Positions 51,067 to 62,194 of a stretch of 64,000 bases of DNA are shown one piece after another (position 1 is the stretch's first letter; every line of letters starts with the position of its first letter). Below the pieces are notes generated by a model, which was given only the letters and a program-made list of their open reading frames with translations, had not been told where the DNA came from and searched no databases. Origin of the DNA: Hofstenia miamia (lineage: Eukaryota > Xenacoelomorpha > Acoela). The DNA is taken from positions 1,203,517-1,267,516 of the forward strand of contig SCFE01000079.1 of NCBI GenBank assembly GCA_004352715.1, given 5' to 3'. Position numbers and translations under genes: made by a program.

Positions 51067-51289
51067 GGCCAGGGAATACCCATAGGTGCTGAGGAAATAG
51101 GAGGCTCAAAAAAGATTGAAAATGGAAGTGGAACCTACACCCACAGAGTTTGACTATACTAAGTCTTGTTTGCCATTATCTACTTCCAAAATTAAGGATC
51201 TTAAAGCCTCCTCTTTAAAGAGGTGTTTTAAATAATGAACTCACTGAATTTAATAGTTTGGATTTCATTACATCCTTTGATGACATTGT

Positions 51290-51356
51290 TGTAGAATCAT
51301 GGGGTGTGTCTAGCAGCTTGAGCAGTACAAGGTTGTGAAGAATCAGCAATAGTGTT
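51290..51356 (-). repeat. truncated LTR end abutting integrase
   Basis: TGTAGAATCATGGGGTG and about 65 bp that follow match the LTR edge at 55018-55083. Immediately after it the sequence is integrase coding, so most of an LTR is missing here. Confidence 0.6.
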
Positions 51357-51379
51357 GTTGAGAGGAATAAGTCTCACAT

Positions 51380-54140
51380 ATTTTGTAAAATGGTCAATCA
51401 AGAGCAAAAGATACTGAAATCCTTCCTCATCTCTCAACAATTTCTCTATGTCCATATGGACCACTTTGTTTGTTCTTTTGGTGACCCAACTGTGGAACTC
51501 AGCTCTCTCTTCTGGAAAGTGTCCAGCTCCTTAAAGCAGGCATGCTTCACACTTATCAATGACATCTTGAATGGTAGCTCTAATACTGATGGTGACATAG
51601 CAAGTGTTAAAGGTTCACTCAGTTTGGATAATTCTGAGTTGACTGCATTTGTGAATCTTCCTGACAAGATCCCTTTTGAAGTATTCCAGAATTGCCAAAT
51701 GATTGTTTTGGCTGTGTGCATAAAGGAGTCCAGCCTCAGTGATTTGCCAGTAATAACATTGGAAGTATCTTTTGGCAATGTTGCTTATAGTGTGATTAGG
51801 GTTCTTGACTTTATAGATGATTTCCAATAAGACTTTATCATGTAACTGATGGGTAGCAATTTCTTTCTCTGAGATCTCCTCTTTCACAATAATGGGGAGG
51901 ATCACTTTTCCGTTCTGATCAGCATTAATGTCAGGGAGGAGCTTGTACCCACATGCTGGGATAAATCCAAAAAGAGTTTTCTCACCATCAGCTTTCACAA
52001 GTCTCTCTCATAACTTGGAAGGGCAGTGAAGTAGTCTGCATTGAGATGTAATCTCCCTGGACAATGGGTGATAGTAAAGGTGAAATCATTTAGATATTTC
52101 AACCATCAGGCAACAATGTTTGACTTGTTGCCAGAGAATTTCTTGAGCCATGCTAGCACGGAGTTATCAGTGTGAAGAACAAATTGACGACCTAATATGA
52201 AGAATTGAAATTTCTTCAGACTCTCAACAAGCACTAACATTTCAGACTTTGTTGCTCCATAATTTAGCTTGGCATTTTAGAGCTTCTGGCTAAAATACTG
52301 TACTGGGCTTTCCTGACTGTTGATTATCTGACTTAGAACACCACTGATGGCAATGGAGCTTGTGTCACAGTCAATGATAAATTCCTTAGTGTAGTCAGGT
52401 GTATTCAGACTTGGGATCTGTCTGAGTTCTTGCTTCATGGCATCCAGCTCTTAATGTTCAGCCCAGGTCCAACAGAATTCAGTGTTTTGGTGGAGCAAAT
52501 TTTGATATGTGCTTTGTTTGATTGGCTAGTTTGGAGATGAATGAGCCATAGTAGTTTAGAAAGCCCATTAGGCATTGGATGTCCTTGCTAGAGTGTGGAG
52601 TCTCAATGTGATCAAAATGGTCCTTCACGTTGTTTTTAATTGAGATCTTTCCAGGTTTGATCACCCTACCCAAGAAGGTGACTTGTGGTGAAATGATTGA
52701 ACATTTATTTCCATTTACCCAAAGTCTGGAGTTGTACAGAATCTTGAGAGTGTGACCCAACTTTTCTAAGTGATCAGTGAATGTGTGTCCAGCAACGAGA
52801 ATATCATCCATATATGTGGTGATCTCAGGTTTGAGAATGTTAGCCCCATTCCACAATACATGCATGATGTAATGCTGAAAAATAGCCAGAGCATTACAAT
52901 GCCTGAAGGCCATGTATTTCCACTTGAAAAGTCCATATGGCATAATAAAAGTGGTTTTCAGGATGTTGGCAGGCTTCATAGGTATCTGCCAATAGGCTTT
53001 ACAAAGATCCTAGCATGAAAACAAACTGTACTTACTGGCATCATATAGAAGATCCTCAATGTGAGGTAACAGATATGCATCCTTAATAGTGACATTGTTC
53101 AATTATTGAAAGTTGATGCAGAGGTGGTACTTCTCACCTTGGTGGATAAACACCATGGGTGCAGCATACAGACTGTTGCTGTTCTGAATGAACCTGTTTT
53201 CAATGAGATCACTAAGGATCTGTTTGTACTCTGCTCTCAAATTCTTGGGTACCCCTTGAACTGGCAACCAAATGGGGTGATCACTCTTAGTTTCAATAGC
53301 ATGTTGTTCCCCAATGGCCTTTCCAACACTAATTGATCCATAATTGAATACATCATGGTGCTAGCACAAAAGAGCAGATAGCACATCACATTCTTGTGGA
53401 CTCAGGTGCCCATGAGTTTTCTCATTGATGATGGGGATCCAGACTGGATTGCTGGGTTCACTCAGATCATGAATTGTGGTGAGAACCAGCAAACTGGCTG
53501 CAGCTTTAAGTTTGAGTCAGACTGGCATCACAATGATAGATAGCTCTGTTGGATCCATTTAGATCAGGCATGTGGAACTATTGAGCACAGTGACATAGGT
53601 CTTGCCATGAGAGACATGACAGAGGTCCAGAGAGAGATGTAGACCATGAAGGAATTTTCCCCTTTGTCCTGAAATCATGACGTCCTCTTCATAAGGAGAG
53701 TTCATAGTGATGGCAACTCATTGCCAGTGCCATGGTTCCACAACAACATTGTTGAGTAAAGCTAATAAGATTTCTCTGTTACAAACAACAGTAAGCTCTT
53801 CCTGAGGCTTGCTTTCATGGATAGAGATTGTGTTAGTTCCATAGTCTATCACACATGCATTCTTCTCAAGGAAGTTGTTTCCCAGAATGACATTGTACAG
53901 CAAGGGCCAATTGCAGGTATCAACTACAATAAGGTCCATTCTTGGTGGATACACAGCTCAAGGTTGTTGATCTGACCCTTCAGCAAAATAGTGTTCCCCA
54001 AAGCATCCAAAAGGCATGCTGTAGATGGAGACAAATCATCTCATTGTAGGCAAAGCTTGTCACAACAGGTGTTGCTTATTATGGAGACAGAGGCTCCTGT
54101 ATCAATAGTAGCATTAATTAACAATTGTGTTCTGTAGCAT
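51380..54140 (-). pseudogene. Ty3/Gypsy polyprotein pseudogene: protease, RT, RNase H, integrase
   Basis: Read on the minus strand from high to low coordinates. The aspartic protease motif ATIDTGASVSII lies at about 54,080-54,115. The RT starts with NLRAEYKQILSDLIENRFIQ and IKDAYLLPHIEDLLYDASKY (53,060-53,230). It continues with KTTFIMPYGLFKWKYMAFRH, the catalytic box TTYMDDILVAG at 52,800-52,817 and FLGRVIKPGKIS. RNase H has TKEFIIDCDTSSIAISGVLS and FVLHTDNSVLAWLKK (about 52,400-52,150). The integrase zinc-finger region and part of the core reach DHFTKYVRLIPLNN near 51,370. Scattered stops and frame changes make it defective. It lies wholly in the CG-poor block. Gag is not clearly identifiable between 54,140 and 55,000. 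Confidence 0.88.
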
Positions 54141-54999
54141 ATAAACAATGCTGATTGCCTTCTTAATGATAGAATTTAAGTCATCCTCCAGATCACATTT
54201 AAGCTTGAGGCAGCTACTGATGGTAGAAGGGAATCCCTGACAAATATATGAAAAGAGATCATGTCATGAATACTCTGGAGTTAACTTGCTGAGGTGAAAG
54301 TGTCTATTGACTTGAGTAATATAGGTCCTCACTTCTTGAAGGAAAGACCACACAAAAGCATCTTGTACTGCTGCTTTATGTGAGGTGCTTTGTAGTGGTC
54401 TTTGAAGTGACCAGGGGAAACCCTGAGTGGGAGTCCCATTATGAGGAATAGACATATCCATATCCATAAGAACAAGAATAAATAAACAAGTAAAAGTAAA
54501 GTAAGAGAAAAGGTTCCAATAACAATTCCAATAATGTAGGAGAAACATCCAACTGTGTAGGAGAAGTAAGAACAACTTGACAGATGGTAGTAAGGCATGT
54601 GTACACAATCATTCCAAATTCTAGAATAACAAGACTATGCCAATATGGCACTAAGAATGTGTAAGAATAGAATCAGGGCTCAGTAATGGCATCAGATCAC
54701 AGAACTGAAAATGCAGAATTACGTATAAGGTGAAATTATACATTGGTGGGTGGTGAAGTAGATCATGGTCAGGGGAAATCCATCCCAGCTGACTCACACC
54801 CAGTAGAAAAATGAAACCAAATACAATAAGAAACATCATAACAGTTCTGTATCACATCACAATCACCAAGTAGAAATGGGTGACCACCTTGGTAGGCACA
54901 CAAATGTCACAACTGGAGTACATCTCTGAATGTTGATCCAACTGCACACATTAACAGAATAGAGTAGATAGTTTAACTGACACTCCAGAGTGTCCAATA
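54141..54999 (-). other. presumed gag/leader region of the first Gypsy element
   Basis: Between the primer-binding site and the protease motif, several overlapping minus-strand frames exist (for example 54264-54608 and 54439-54651), but none shows a zinc knuckle or capsid motif. Position alone suggests gag or leader. Confidence 0.4.
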
Positions 55000-55017
55000 A
55001 TCACGTCAGGGTCACCA
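55000..55017 (-). promoter_or_regulatory. primer-binding site of the first Gypsy element
   Basis: On the minus strand the LTR edge CCCTGTGATTCTACA is followed directly by TGGTGACCCTGACGTGAT. The TGG start is what a tRNA 3' CCA end would pair with. Confidence 0.65.
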
Positions 55018-55350
55018 TGTAGAATCACAGGGTGCATCTAGCAGCTCAAGCAGTACAAGGTTGCAAAGAATTACCATTGCCAAGAGCAGCCCATACTCTA
55101 ACAAAATAAATGAAGATTGGTAGTTTGCCAATTTCACTATAGAAAAATTAACTGATATCTTTTCCAAGATGGCATTTCATCTAGTGACCAATTCACACAG
55201 CATCTTGCTGAATCCACATCATTAGTAACTACCCTTACCATCCAAAGTGCTAATTGTGTGTCTCAAGTTTGATTTCTAGCTCAATAAAACAAATTTAGCT
55301 CAGAGTTCATGTTATCTCACCTTATGTAATAGATATTAATAATGTGTAAT
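55018..55350 (-). repeat. 5' LTR of the first Gypsy element (outer limit uncertain)
   Basis: The inner edge at 55018 (TGTAGAATCACAGGGTGC on the plus strand) is well supported by the primer site and by the matching fragment at 51290. The outer edge is a guess from a CTACA near 55,346-55,350. Confidence 0.5.
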
Positions 55351-56282
55351 TACTACATATTCACTTACACCAACAGCATAATATATTTGCAAAGTGTGAT
55401 GTTATGTGCATGTACAATCAATAGATTTAGTAGTTCTTTTATTCCCTATGCCTATACATAGCCTAAAGTGACCACAATATGGGCTCACATCTGTCAAGCA
55501 GCAAGTTATCACCCCAGGCACAGCAGACTTCCTCCCACACTATCACTGGAACTTACAAGTTTATTATCATACTAACAATACCAGATCTAAAAGGGTTAGT
55601 AATGTAATAATGAAAAATAAAGCAAATGTTATCCAATGAGCAATCACATGTAATCTCTAAATTGAGGGGACAATTACTAAATTTGAAGCTTAACTTTAAA
55701 AACAGCAAATTACTTAAAAGCACTAAATTAATGATAGTAAATAGCCCCAATTTAATTAGAGAGTGCAAATAATTGAAAAACAAAATAAATAAGGGCCCAA
55801 GTGACTCTACATTATGTGTGAACTGGTGCCTATGGATAAGAAGTTTTAATTTGTTAAAAATGAGGTTTGGGAATGTTTCTATCAGATATGCTTTAGTGAG
55901 GATTACTACATTCCACAGTTGATGCAGTCAATGACACTAACATCCAGCTTAAATGTTCATTTAGCTTTCAAAGGTATTCACATCCATTCATGCTTAATCT
56001 ATGTATCTTAATTAATTTTTCCCTGTACACTAATCAAAGTGCAATGAGTTTATTTTTTAGACCAGTTCTAAAATCATTTTAACAATCACTTAAAAGTGGT
56101 TTTATAATTCTATAATATATTAATAAATTATGCAATAGGTATTTTTAAGCAGTTTTAAGTGCTTTGAAACCAAATGCTGATTTTGGTTATTTAAATATTG
56201 TAAGTTTATATACTTAGGTAAGCACATTACTCTGCCACCACAGATTCATAGTTTACCTCACTGCAAAATTACAATTTTAACA
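55351..56282. other. non-coding, CG-poor sequence between the Gypsy LTR and the P-like pseudogene
   Basis: No motif-bearing frame. The 76-codon minus frame at 55553-55783 is unrecognisable. Confidence 0.45.
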
Positions 56283-57490
56283 AAGTTTAGTATGGTTGTT
56301 TTACTGTTTCCAGTTGATAAAATTTCTGCTAATATTATGGCATCCCATGCTGTTAACATCTTAAATAATTGTACTGAGTTGGGCATTAAAATATGTGGAA
56401 TTTTAACTGACAATGATGCTTCAAATATTTTGATGTTCAAGCAAATTATGGATCAATATCACTCTAGAAATTTGATAATAGATGATTCAACATTTCTATT
56501 ATAAATATATTTATTTTATGACACTTTTCACATTTTGAAGAATATCTGGAAAAATTTTCTGTGCTGCAAGAAAATGTTTCTTGCTTCATTTACTTTGGAT
56601 GTATTTGCAATTAAATTTGAAAAAGAATCTTTAGTTGATTAGGAGAAATTAAATATGTTATATGATCTGGTATCCAAAACTTTATTGAAGAAGGCTTTGA
56701 AATTAATGTCTTCAGTTTTTTCTCCCAAAAATCAAACACAAAATGTTTATTTTACCAAATCAGCATTTGATATTTCTAATGCCATTGCCTTAAAACAATA
56801 ATTTGCAAATGATGAGGTTGCTGTGAATACTGCTAAATTCATTAGAATAATATAAATTGGGTGGTTTGTTGTTAATACAAAGTCATCAAATAATCCAAAT
56901 GTCATCAGTAGAGGTATTGTTTGTATTGAAGACTCTTGGCAACAAATTTATTTCAATTTGCCAATTGGATTGATTTATGGCTAAGTGCTACTTTTTCTAA
57001 ACAAACCTGAAATGCAATGTCAGCTTCTATTTGGGCAATTGCTAATTTATCAAATGGACTAATAAGTGATGGTTTTCAGTATGAACTGACAGCTCATTTG
57101 CAATCTGATGTGATCAGCAAATGGCAGGTGGATTATTTTTGATAGGCTTGTACAAAGTCAAAAAGTCTGAGAAGATAATTCAAATTACCCAAGCTCTGAA
57201 TATTTTAAATGAACTGCTGTCTGAATTTTAAAAATTTAATTGAAGATTACTCAATTGATAAAGAAAAAATTGAAGTAGTTCTATACATTTCTAGGTAAGT
57301 TATGAAAAAGATTTCATGTAAAACATTGAATTGTGATGATTACTCATTCATGTATACTCCACTTTCTGATAATGAATTTTTGAGTTACTTTGATGCACTC
57401 AATCAGGGATGCCTTTGTGTCCTTTCAGCTAATCTATTTTACACTGCTTGTAATGTTTTTACAATAAAGTTATCAAATCATAAATAATTT
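56283..57490 (+). pseudogene. P-element-like (THAP9-type) transposase pseudogene
   Basis: In order on the plus strand: FPVDKISANIMASHAVNILN with ELGIKICGILTDNDASN (about 56,304-56,420), the strand and Asp region of the RNase H-like fold. ILYDTFHILKNIWKNFL (56,510-56,555) is the D..H.LKN.. motif. KALKLMSSVFSPKNQTQNVY, SAFDISNAIALKQ and VAVNTAKFIRII follow, as in the insertion-domain region. SSNNPNVISRGIVCIEDSWQ and YELTAHLQSDVISKWQVDYF come next. The final open stretch is 57302-57487. Numerous stops and one or more frameshifts. The family call rests on the order of motifs recalled from P/THAP9 transposases. No THAP DNA-binding domain was found upstream. Confidence 0.6.
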
Positions 57491-57783
57491 TTATCAAATG
57501 ATAATTCAAATCTAAGAACCTTTGTAGTAAGTTGCCTTGATAATTTCTTGCCTTCCAGCTTGGAAATATGTTGTTCCCTTCATAAACAAACTGCAAGGCA
57601 TTTTATGGTTAACTCATGCAATAATATTGTGTTTAGTATTACATAAAAGATGATGAGGGATTCAAGATTGCTAAGTCATTTAAGGCAACAAAATTTAATT
57701 TGAACAGAAAATGATTTGTTTATTTTATGCTTATTTATTTTTTTCCAAATATTTGTTATTGAATATGAATGGTTACAAAATAC

Positions 57784-57973
57784 TGTAGCATTGGCTGGTA
57801 GTTGTTATTATTTATTCACTAGACCTCATGCTTTTCTTTTGGTGACTGGTTGTTGTAATATTTGTAAATATTGTAAATAGCTGTGTATATAAAGAACAAA
57901 GTGTTTGTAAATAGAAAATAGTTTGAACTGTATTCTCTTATTGTTTGCTAGAATCACCCCCTGTGATTCTACA
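57784..57973 (+). repeat. TRIM 5' LTR
   Basis: TG...CA termini. It contains GTATATAAAGAACAAAGTG (TATA-like) about 100 bp before its end. Confidence 0.85.
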
Positions 57974-57992
57974 TGGTGACCATGACAGGACC
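57974..57992 (+). promoter_or_regulatory. TRIM primer-binding site
   Basis: TGGTGACCATGACAGGACC directly after the 5' LTR. Confidence 0.7.
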
Positions 57993-58057
57993 TTGATGTG
58001 ATGCAGAACATTCCAATCCCTCTCTGCAAGATGAACCCAGTCAATAGGAGTCAGCCA

Positions 58058-58309
58058 AGTCTACACCTTAGTTTTTGCATGTTTGAGTGAGGAGCTTGTA
58101 ATGATGCTGCAATGAAGATGGTTTTTAATCTGTTGTTCTCAGTCATTGCCAGCCACAATTTTTTATGGACATGGTTTCAAAGGTTAAATCTGATGCCTCT
58201 CCACACAATTAACCCAATCAATAGGAGTCAGCCAAGCCAATGCCTTAGTTTTTGTATTAGTGAGTGAAGAGCTGTTGAATGGATCCTTTTGGGCCAGATC
58301 CTTGTCCAT
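58058..58309 (+). repeat. left copy of a 252-bp duplication flanking a gap inside the TRIM
   Basis: Matches 58331-58582 with one difference noticed, across 21 N (58310-58330). Confidence 0.85.
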
Positions 58310-58330
58310 NNNNNNNNNNNNNNNNNNNNN

Positions 58331-58582
58331 AGTCTACACCTTAGTTTTGGCATGTTTGAGTGAGGAGCTTGTAATGATGCTGCAATGAAGATGGTTTTTA
58401 ATCTGTTGTTCTCAGTCATTGCCAGCCACAATTTTTTATGGACATGGTTTCAAAGGTTAAATCTGATGCCTCTCCACACAATTAACCCAATCAATAGGAG
58501 TCAGCCAAGCCAATGCCTTAGTTTTTGTATTAGTGAGTGAAGAGCTGTTGAATGGATCCTTTTGGGCCAGATCCTTGTCCAT
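58331..58582 (+). repeat. right copy of the 252-bp duplication
   Basis: See the left copy at 58058-58309. Likely an assembly artefact. Confidence 0.85.
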
Positions 58583-58625
58583 TGGGCACACAACAAAAAC
58601 TCGTGGAGTCTGGCCTGGGGCAGTG

Positions 58626-58816
58626 TGTAGCATCAGCTGGTAGTTGTTATTATTTATTGGCCAGACCTTGCATTTTTCTTGTTGGTGACTGGTTGTTGTA
58701 ATATTTGTACATATTGTAAATAGCCATGTATATAAAGAACAAAGTGTTTGTAAATAGAAAGTTGTTTGAACTGTATTCTCTTATTGTTCACTAGAATCAC
58801 CCCCTGTGATTCTACA
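58626..58816 (+). repeat. TRIM 3' LTR
   Basis: About 90% like the 5' LTR by eye and followed by the ATAC target duplication. The purine-rich GGCCTGGGGCAGTG just before it may be the polypurine tract. Confidence 0.85.
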
Positions 58817-58869
58817 ATACTATATACATAAAATGCAATTAGTTATCATTTTGAATATTAGAAGCACAT

Positions 58870-60930
58870 AAAATGATGAATATGAATTTATTTCAATTAT
58901 TATTTTTGATGAAAAAGTCAGGTTGTGTGAATGTGGACTTAAATGTTGGGCCTCCTATTTTTAAGCTGTTTATGTGTATCACCTGGCTGTGGAAATTAAG
59001 TTGGCCATGTATCATTGGTGAGAAAATCAAAATTAGCCAAAGAGTAGATTTCACATTACAATCTCACACTCTTGATTCTTCAAAGAAGGCTTGTTGAAGG
59101 TAAGTTTTATTTTGTGTTTCCAGTGAATTTCAAATGTTAGTTAGAAGTCATTCAACTGAGTAATGATATGACTGGGGTTGAGATGAGGTCAAAATTGTAG
59201 GCCAAGTATTGTCTGTTGGATTATCTGCTTTAATTGTATTCCATATTATATTAACTTCATTTATTATGTTGACTGATTGACTATAAGCAAATAAAACATG
59301 AATATCATTAATAGTATTTGGAGATCTTTTATCAGCAATAATCTCATAAGATTGTGCTTACAATAGAATATCTGTGGCTAACAATTTGTTGACCATCAGA
59401 TGGTGAAGCAGGCATATTCTATGTAAAAATAAATCAGTGTGTATAAGAGTAGCTGTAGAGTTGTGAAATTTGTGTAATCTCAGAACACTAAAATTCTGTG
59501 TCTTGAGAATATAGAAATTATCCAAACTTAGTTCTAGTTCATAAATTTCAGATCCAATGCAATGATTACCAAGCAAATTTGCTAGCTTTAGCAAGACAAT
59601 AAGCAAGAAACAGTTTTTCCATTAGTTTAGAATCCATTAGTTCTGTGGCCTTGAGAAAATAGATTATCAGAATATTTTCAAGAGACAGGTATATTTGAGG
59701 TTGTAACATTAATTATCTTTGTAAGTAACAAGTCTGTGCAGGTTTGTAACAGACAACTCATTGTCAAAACATGTATGTACCATACTTCAAAAATAGGATC
59801 TATTAATATCTTCTGACATTGAGTGTGGGTAGAAAACAAGAGCATTGATTGCAGGTTGTTTTTCTGCATCAATCAAGAAAGGCATTGTGGATGAGCTGAC
59901 TTTGTGCTGAGGAGTGTCTAATTGTTTGTTTATATCAGCTTTTGTTTCAGGTGAGATTTGCAATTCAATATTATAATGAGCTTTTCTTGTAACTATGAAG
60001 TATGGATGAAGATTTTCATTGCCAACTACAGAAATGCATGAAAGTTGTTGTTCATAGCATTCCTTAGATCATTGTTGGGATGCAGATTATTGGTTGGAAG
60101 CTGAAGATAAGGGGGAGTGTGAGTGACAACATTTCTTGGATTGTGCTAAAATATGTGGTTGTAACACCAACTCTTCTTGGACATTAGAAAGAAATGTTCC
60201 TTTAGTGGATTTAGTATGTTCAGTGCATGATATGGACCCCTCTATGAACTGGCTATCTGTGCTGTACCAAAGATAGGTATTCTGCACAGTTGAATGACCA
60301 CTTGAAACAGCTTTGCTCTCCATGCTGTGCCATGGGGAAGAGGAGGGGTTCAATGCATCAACATGATAAATAGTTGCTTGTGATGGGGTCATTGCTCCTG
60401 TAATAGGAACATAGTTTCCCATAACATCTAACCTGTCCATCAGATGTGAAGTTGGACTCCTATTACAGTGTGTGTGCAACACTCTATGTTTGTAATTGGA
60501 TGGTTGCTCTGTTGCTTCAGTGTTACTGCTCAATGTATATAAGGCTCTTTTCATCCTGAGGTAAGCTAAGCAAGGAATTTAAGTTGGTATCACAATTTTC
60601 AGGTTTGTATGTGCCTACTGTGCACACTTTGTTTGGGAGGCACTGTACTTAAAGGTTTAATAACAAATTTAGGATATGTTGCAGAACTGTCATATTATTG
60701 TCAGGGAAATTGTCTAGCTCAGACATATCAAGGTATGTGTCATTATTGTTGTTTATTATTTTAAACTCTTTATGTTTAGTGATAATTGTATTTTCAATAT
60801 CTTTGATTGTACATTTTAACAATTGGAAATTACATGTTTTTCCATTGTCTAATATGTAGTTGTTACAATCTAACACTTTTGTAATGGTATGTGGACCAGA
60901 CCAGCAAGTGGCATTTGAATGAATTAAAAT
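58870..60930 (-). pseudogene. integrase C-terminus and unidentified 3' open frames of the second Gypsy element
   Basis: Near 60,900 the minus strand gives WSGPHTITKVLDCNNYILDN with GKTCNFQLLK, the small GPF.I.K.L...NY.L domain at the end of Gypsy integrases. Below it is a long, mostly open stretch with DTYLDMSELDNFPDNNMT, a 155-codon frame at 60087-60554 (serine and histidine rich, GNYVPITGAMTPSQATIYHV), then NLHPYFIVTRKAHYNIELQI (about 60,010-59,950) and ANLLGNHCIGSEIYELELSL (about 59,580-59,530). An env-like product is possible from position, but I see no furin site or fusion peptide and do not claim it. Confidence 0.55.
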
Positions 60931-61179
60931 AGTTTGTTAGTGTTTTATTGAATTTTTTTTATTTTATTAATAATTTGTATTAGCTGCATGTCATTGTATT
61001 GGTGTTTTATTATCTCTTGATTTGATATCTCCTCCTTTAAATGAATATCTAATTTTGGATGGCTTGGCCATCTGTGTTAACAATGGGTAGATTGTCATAT
61101 GAAGATTTTGAAATGAAAGGAAAAGGAGCTTTTTTTGTATTCTTGTTTGGTTTCATCACAATGATATTTTGGGAGAGCA

Positions 61180-61990
61180 GTCATAAGATCTGCATTTGTA
61201 TGTTGTTTCCTTTTATGATGTGCAATAGTGAAACTGAAAGTTGTTAGAATTCTATCCATCTCACAATGATTTTAGAGCAATCAACTAAGGCCAGAGTTAT
61301 CAGTATACACTGTAAAATGAGATTGTCCTAGAAGGAAATATTGGAATTTCTTAAGGCTTTATATTAAAGCAGGCATCTTGACTTTAGTTGAGCCATTGTT
61401 CTGTTGGTTTCAGTTTTCTACTGAAAAATTGTATTGGTGTTTCAATACCATTGATGATTTGGTTTAATGTAGCCCAAATTGACACAGAACAGGCATCACA
61501 GTAAATGATGAATTCCTTAGAAAAATTAGGTGTGTTGCGACTGGGTAGATTCTTAAGTTCCATTTTTAAATTATCTAATTCATTTTTCTCCTCTAATTTT
61601 TCATATTCAGTATAGAGGTTTTGGTGTTCTTTCTCCATGTCACTATAACTTTGTAGTAATGTCTGCTTCTCCTTTTTTAAGGTAACTATTTTATTACAAA
61701 GTGACATGCTTTCTTTGTGGATTTGATCAAAATGGTGGCAATTTTCGATTTGCATCAATACCATCTTTTCTTTAAATTGGATTATTTTGCTTTCAAGAAA
61801 AGTGATCTTACTGATCAGTTGCTCATTAGAAAGAGTGTATTGTGTGATTGATGGGGTTTAGCTAGCTTTTTTGGAAGTTCCTTTACATTTTTGACTTCAA
61901 GTGTTTGGCATTTTAATTTCTCTGATGTTAAAGGAGCTTCAACGGGTACATCCTGACTAGCAATAATAACATTAGGTGTGGCTGGTTAGG
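61180..61990 (-). pseudogene. internally deleted Gypsy element: gag-like coiled coil joined to RNase H
   Basis: Downstream of its primer site, the minus strand opens with VIIASQDVPVEAPLTSEKLK and continues into a coiled coil (SNEQLISKITFLESKIIQFK, LCNKIVTLKKEKQTLLQSYS, LYTEYEKLEEKNE). It then passes in the same frame (61384-61764) straight to LDNLKMELKNLPSRNTPNFS, KEFIIYCDACSVSIW and PIQFFSRKLKPTEQWLN of Ty3/Gypsy RNase H. YTDNSGLS and FTIAHHKRKQHTNADLMTAL follow, out to about 61,180. Protease and reverse transcriptase are missing, and further down the integrase core is missing too. The RNase H is related to that of the first element. Confidence 0.75.
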
Positions 61991-62176
61991 GTTCGCATTC
62001 ATCTGATAACATTTTTAGCTATTGATGGCACTGAAAGAATGGTAATCTCAACTGCAATTCTAATTGTAATAATGTTCCATTTCTTTTCTTCTAGAGTTCA
62101 GCAGCTTTCTGTACATTATTTCAGAGCTTCCTGTGACAGCATTATAGTTAATTATGAAATAATACTTGTAATCAGA

Positions 62177-62194
62177 GTTCTGTAGTGGTCACCA
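62177..62194 (-). promoter_or_regulatory. primer-binding site of the second Gypsy element
   Basis: On the minus strand, ATGCCACA is followed by TGGTGACCACTACAGAAC, the same TGGTGACC start as at 55,017 and 57,974. The LTR would lie above 62,195 but I cannot define its outer end. Confidence 0.55.

Larger units (their letters stand above)
57784..58816 (+). mobile_element. short non-autonomous LTR retrotransposon (TRIM)
   Basis: Two similar LTRs, 57784-57973 (190 bp) and 58626-58816 (191 bp), each start TGTAGCAT and end TGTGATTCTACA. The element is flanked by a 4-bp target duplication ATAC (57780-57783 and 58817-58820). The 5' LTR is followed directly by TGGTGACCATGACAGGACC, a primer-binding-site layout. 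The interior has no coding frame. The interior also contains a 21-N gap with the same 252 bp on both sides, so the true element is probably about 760 bp. The LTR end and primer site resemble those of the neighbouring Gypsy element. Confidence 0.85.

Noticed and set aside
51390-51830. 146-codon plus-strand frame
   Set aside because: Antisense to the Gypsy RNase H/integrase region, which carries the recognisable motifs.
58870-60600. Confident envelope gene call
   Set aside because: Only position suggests it; no cleavage site, fusion peptide or membrane anchor could be identified.
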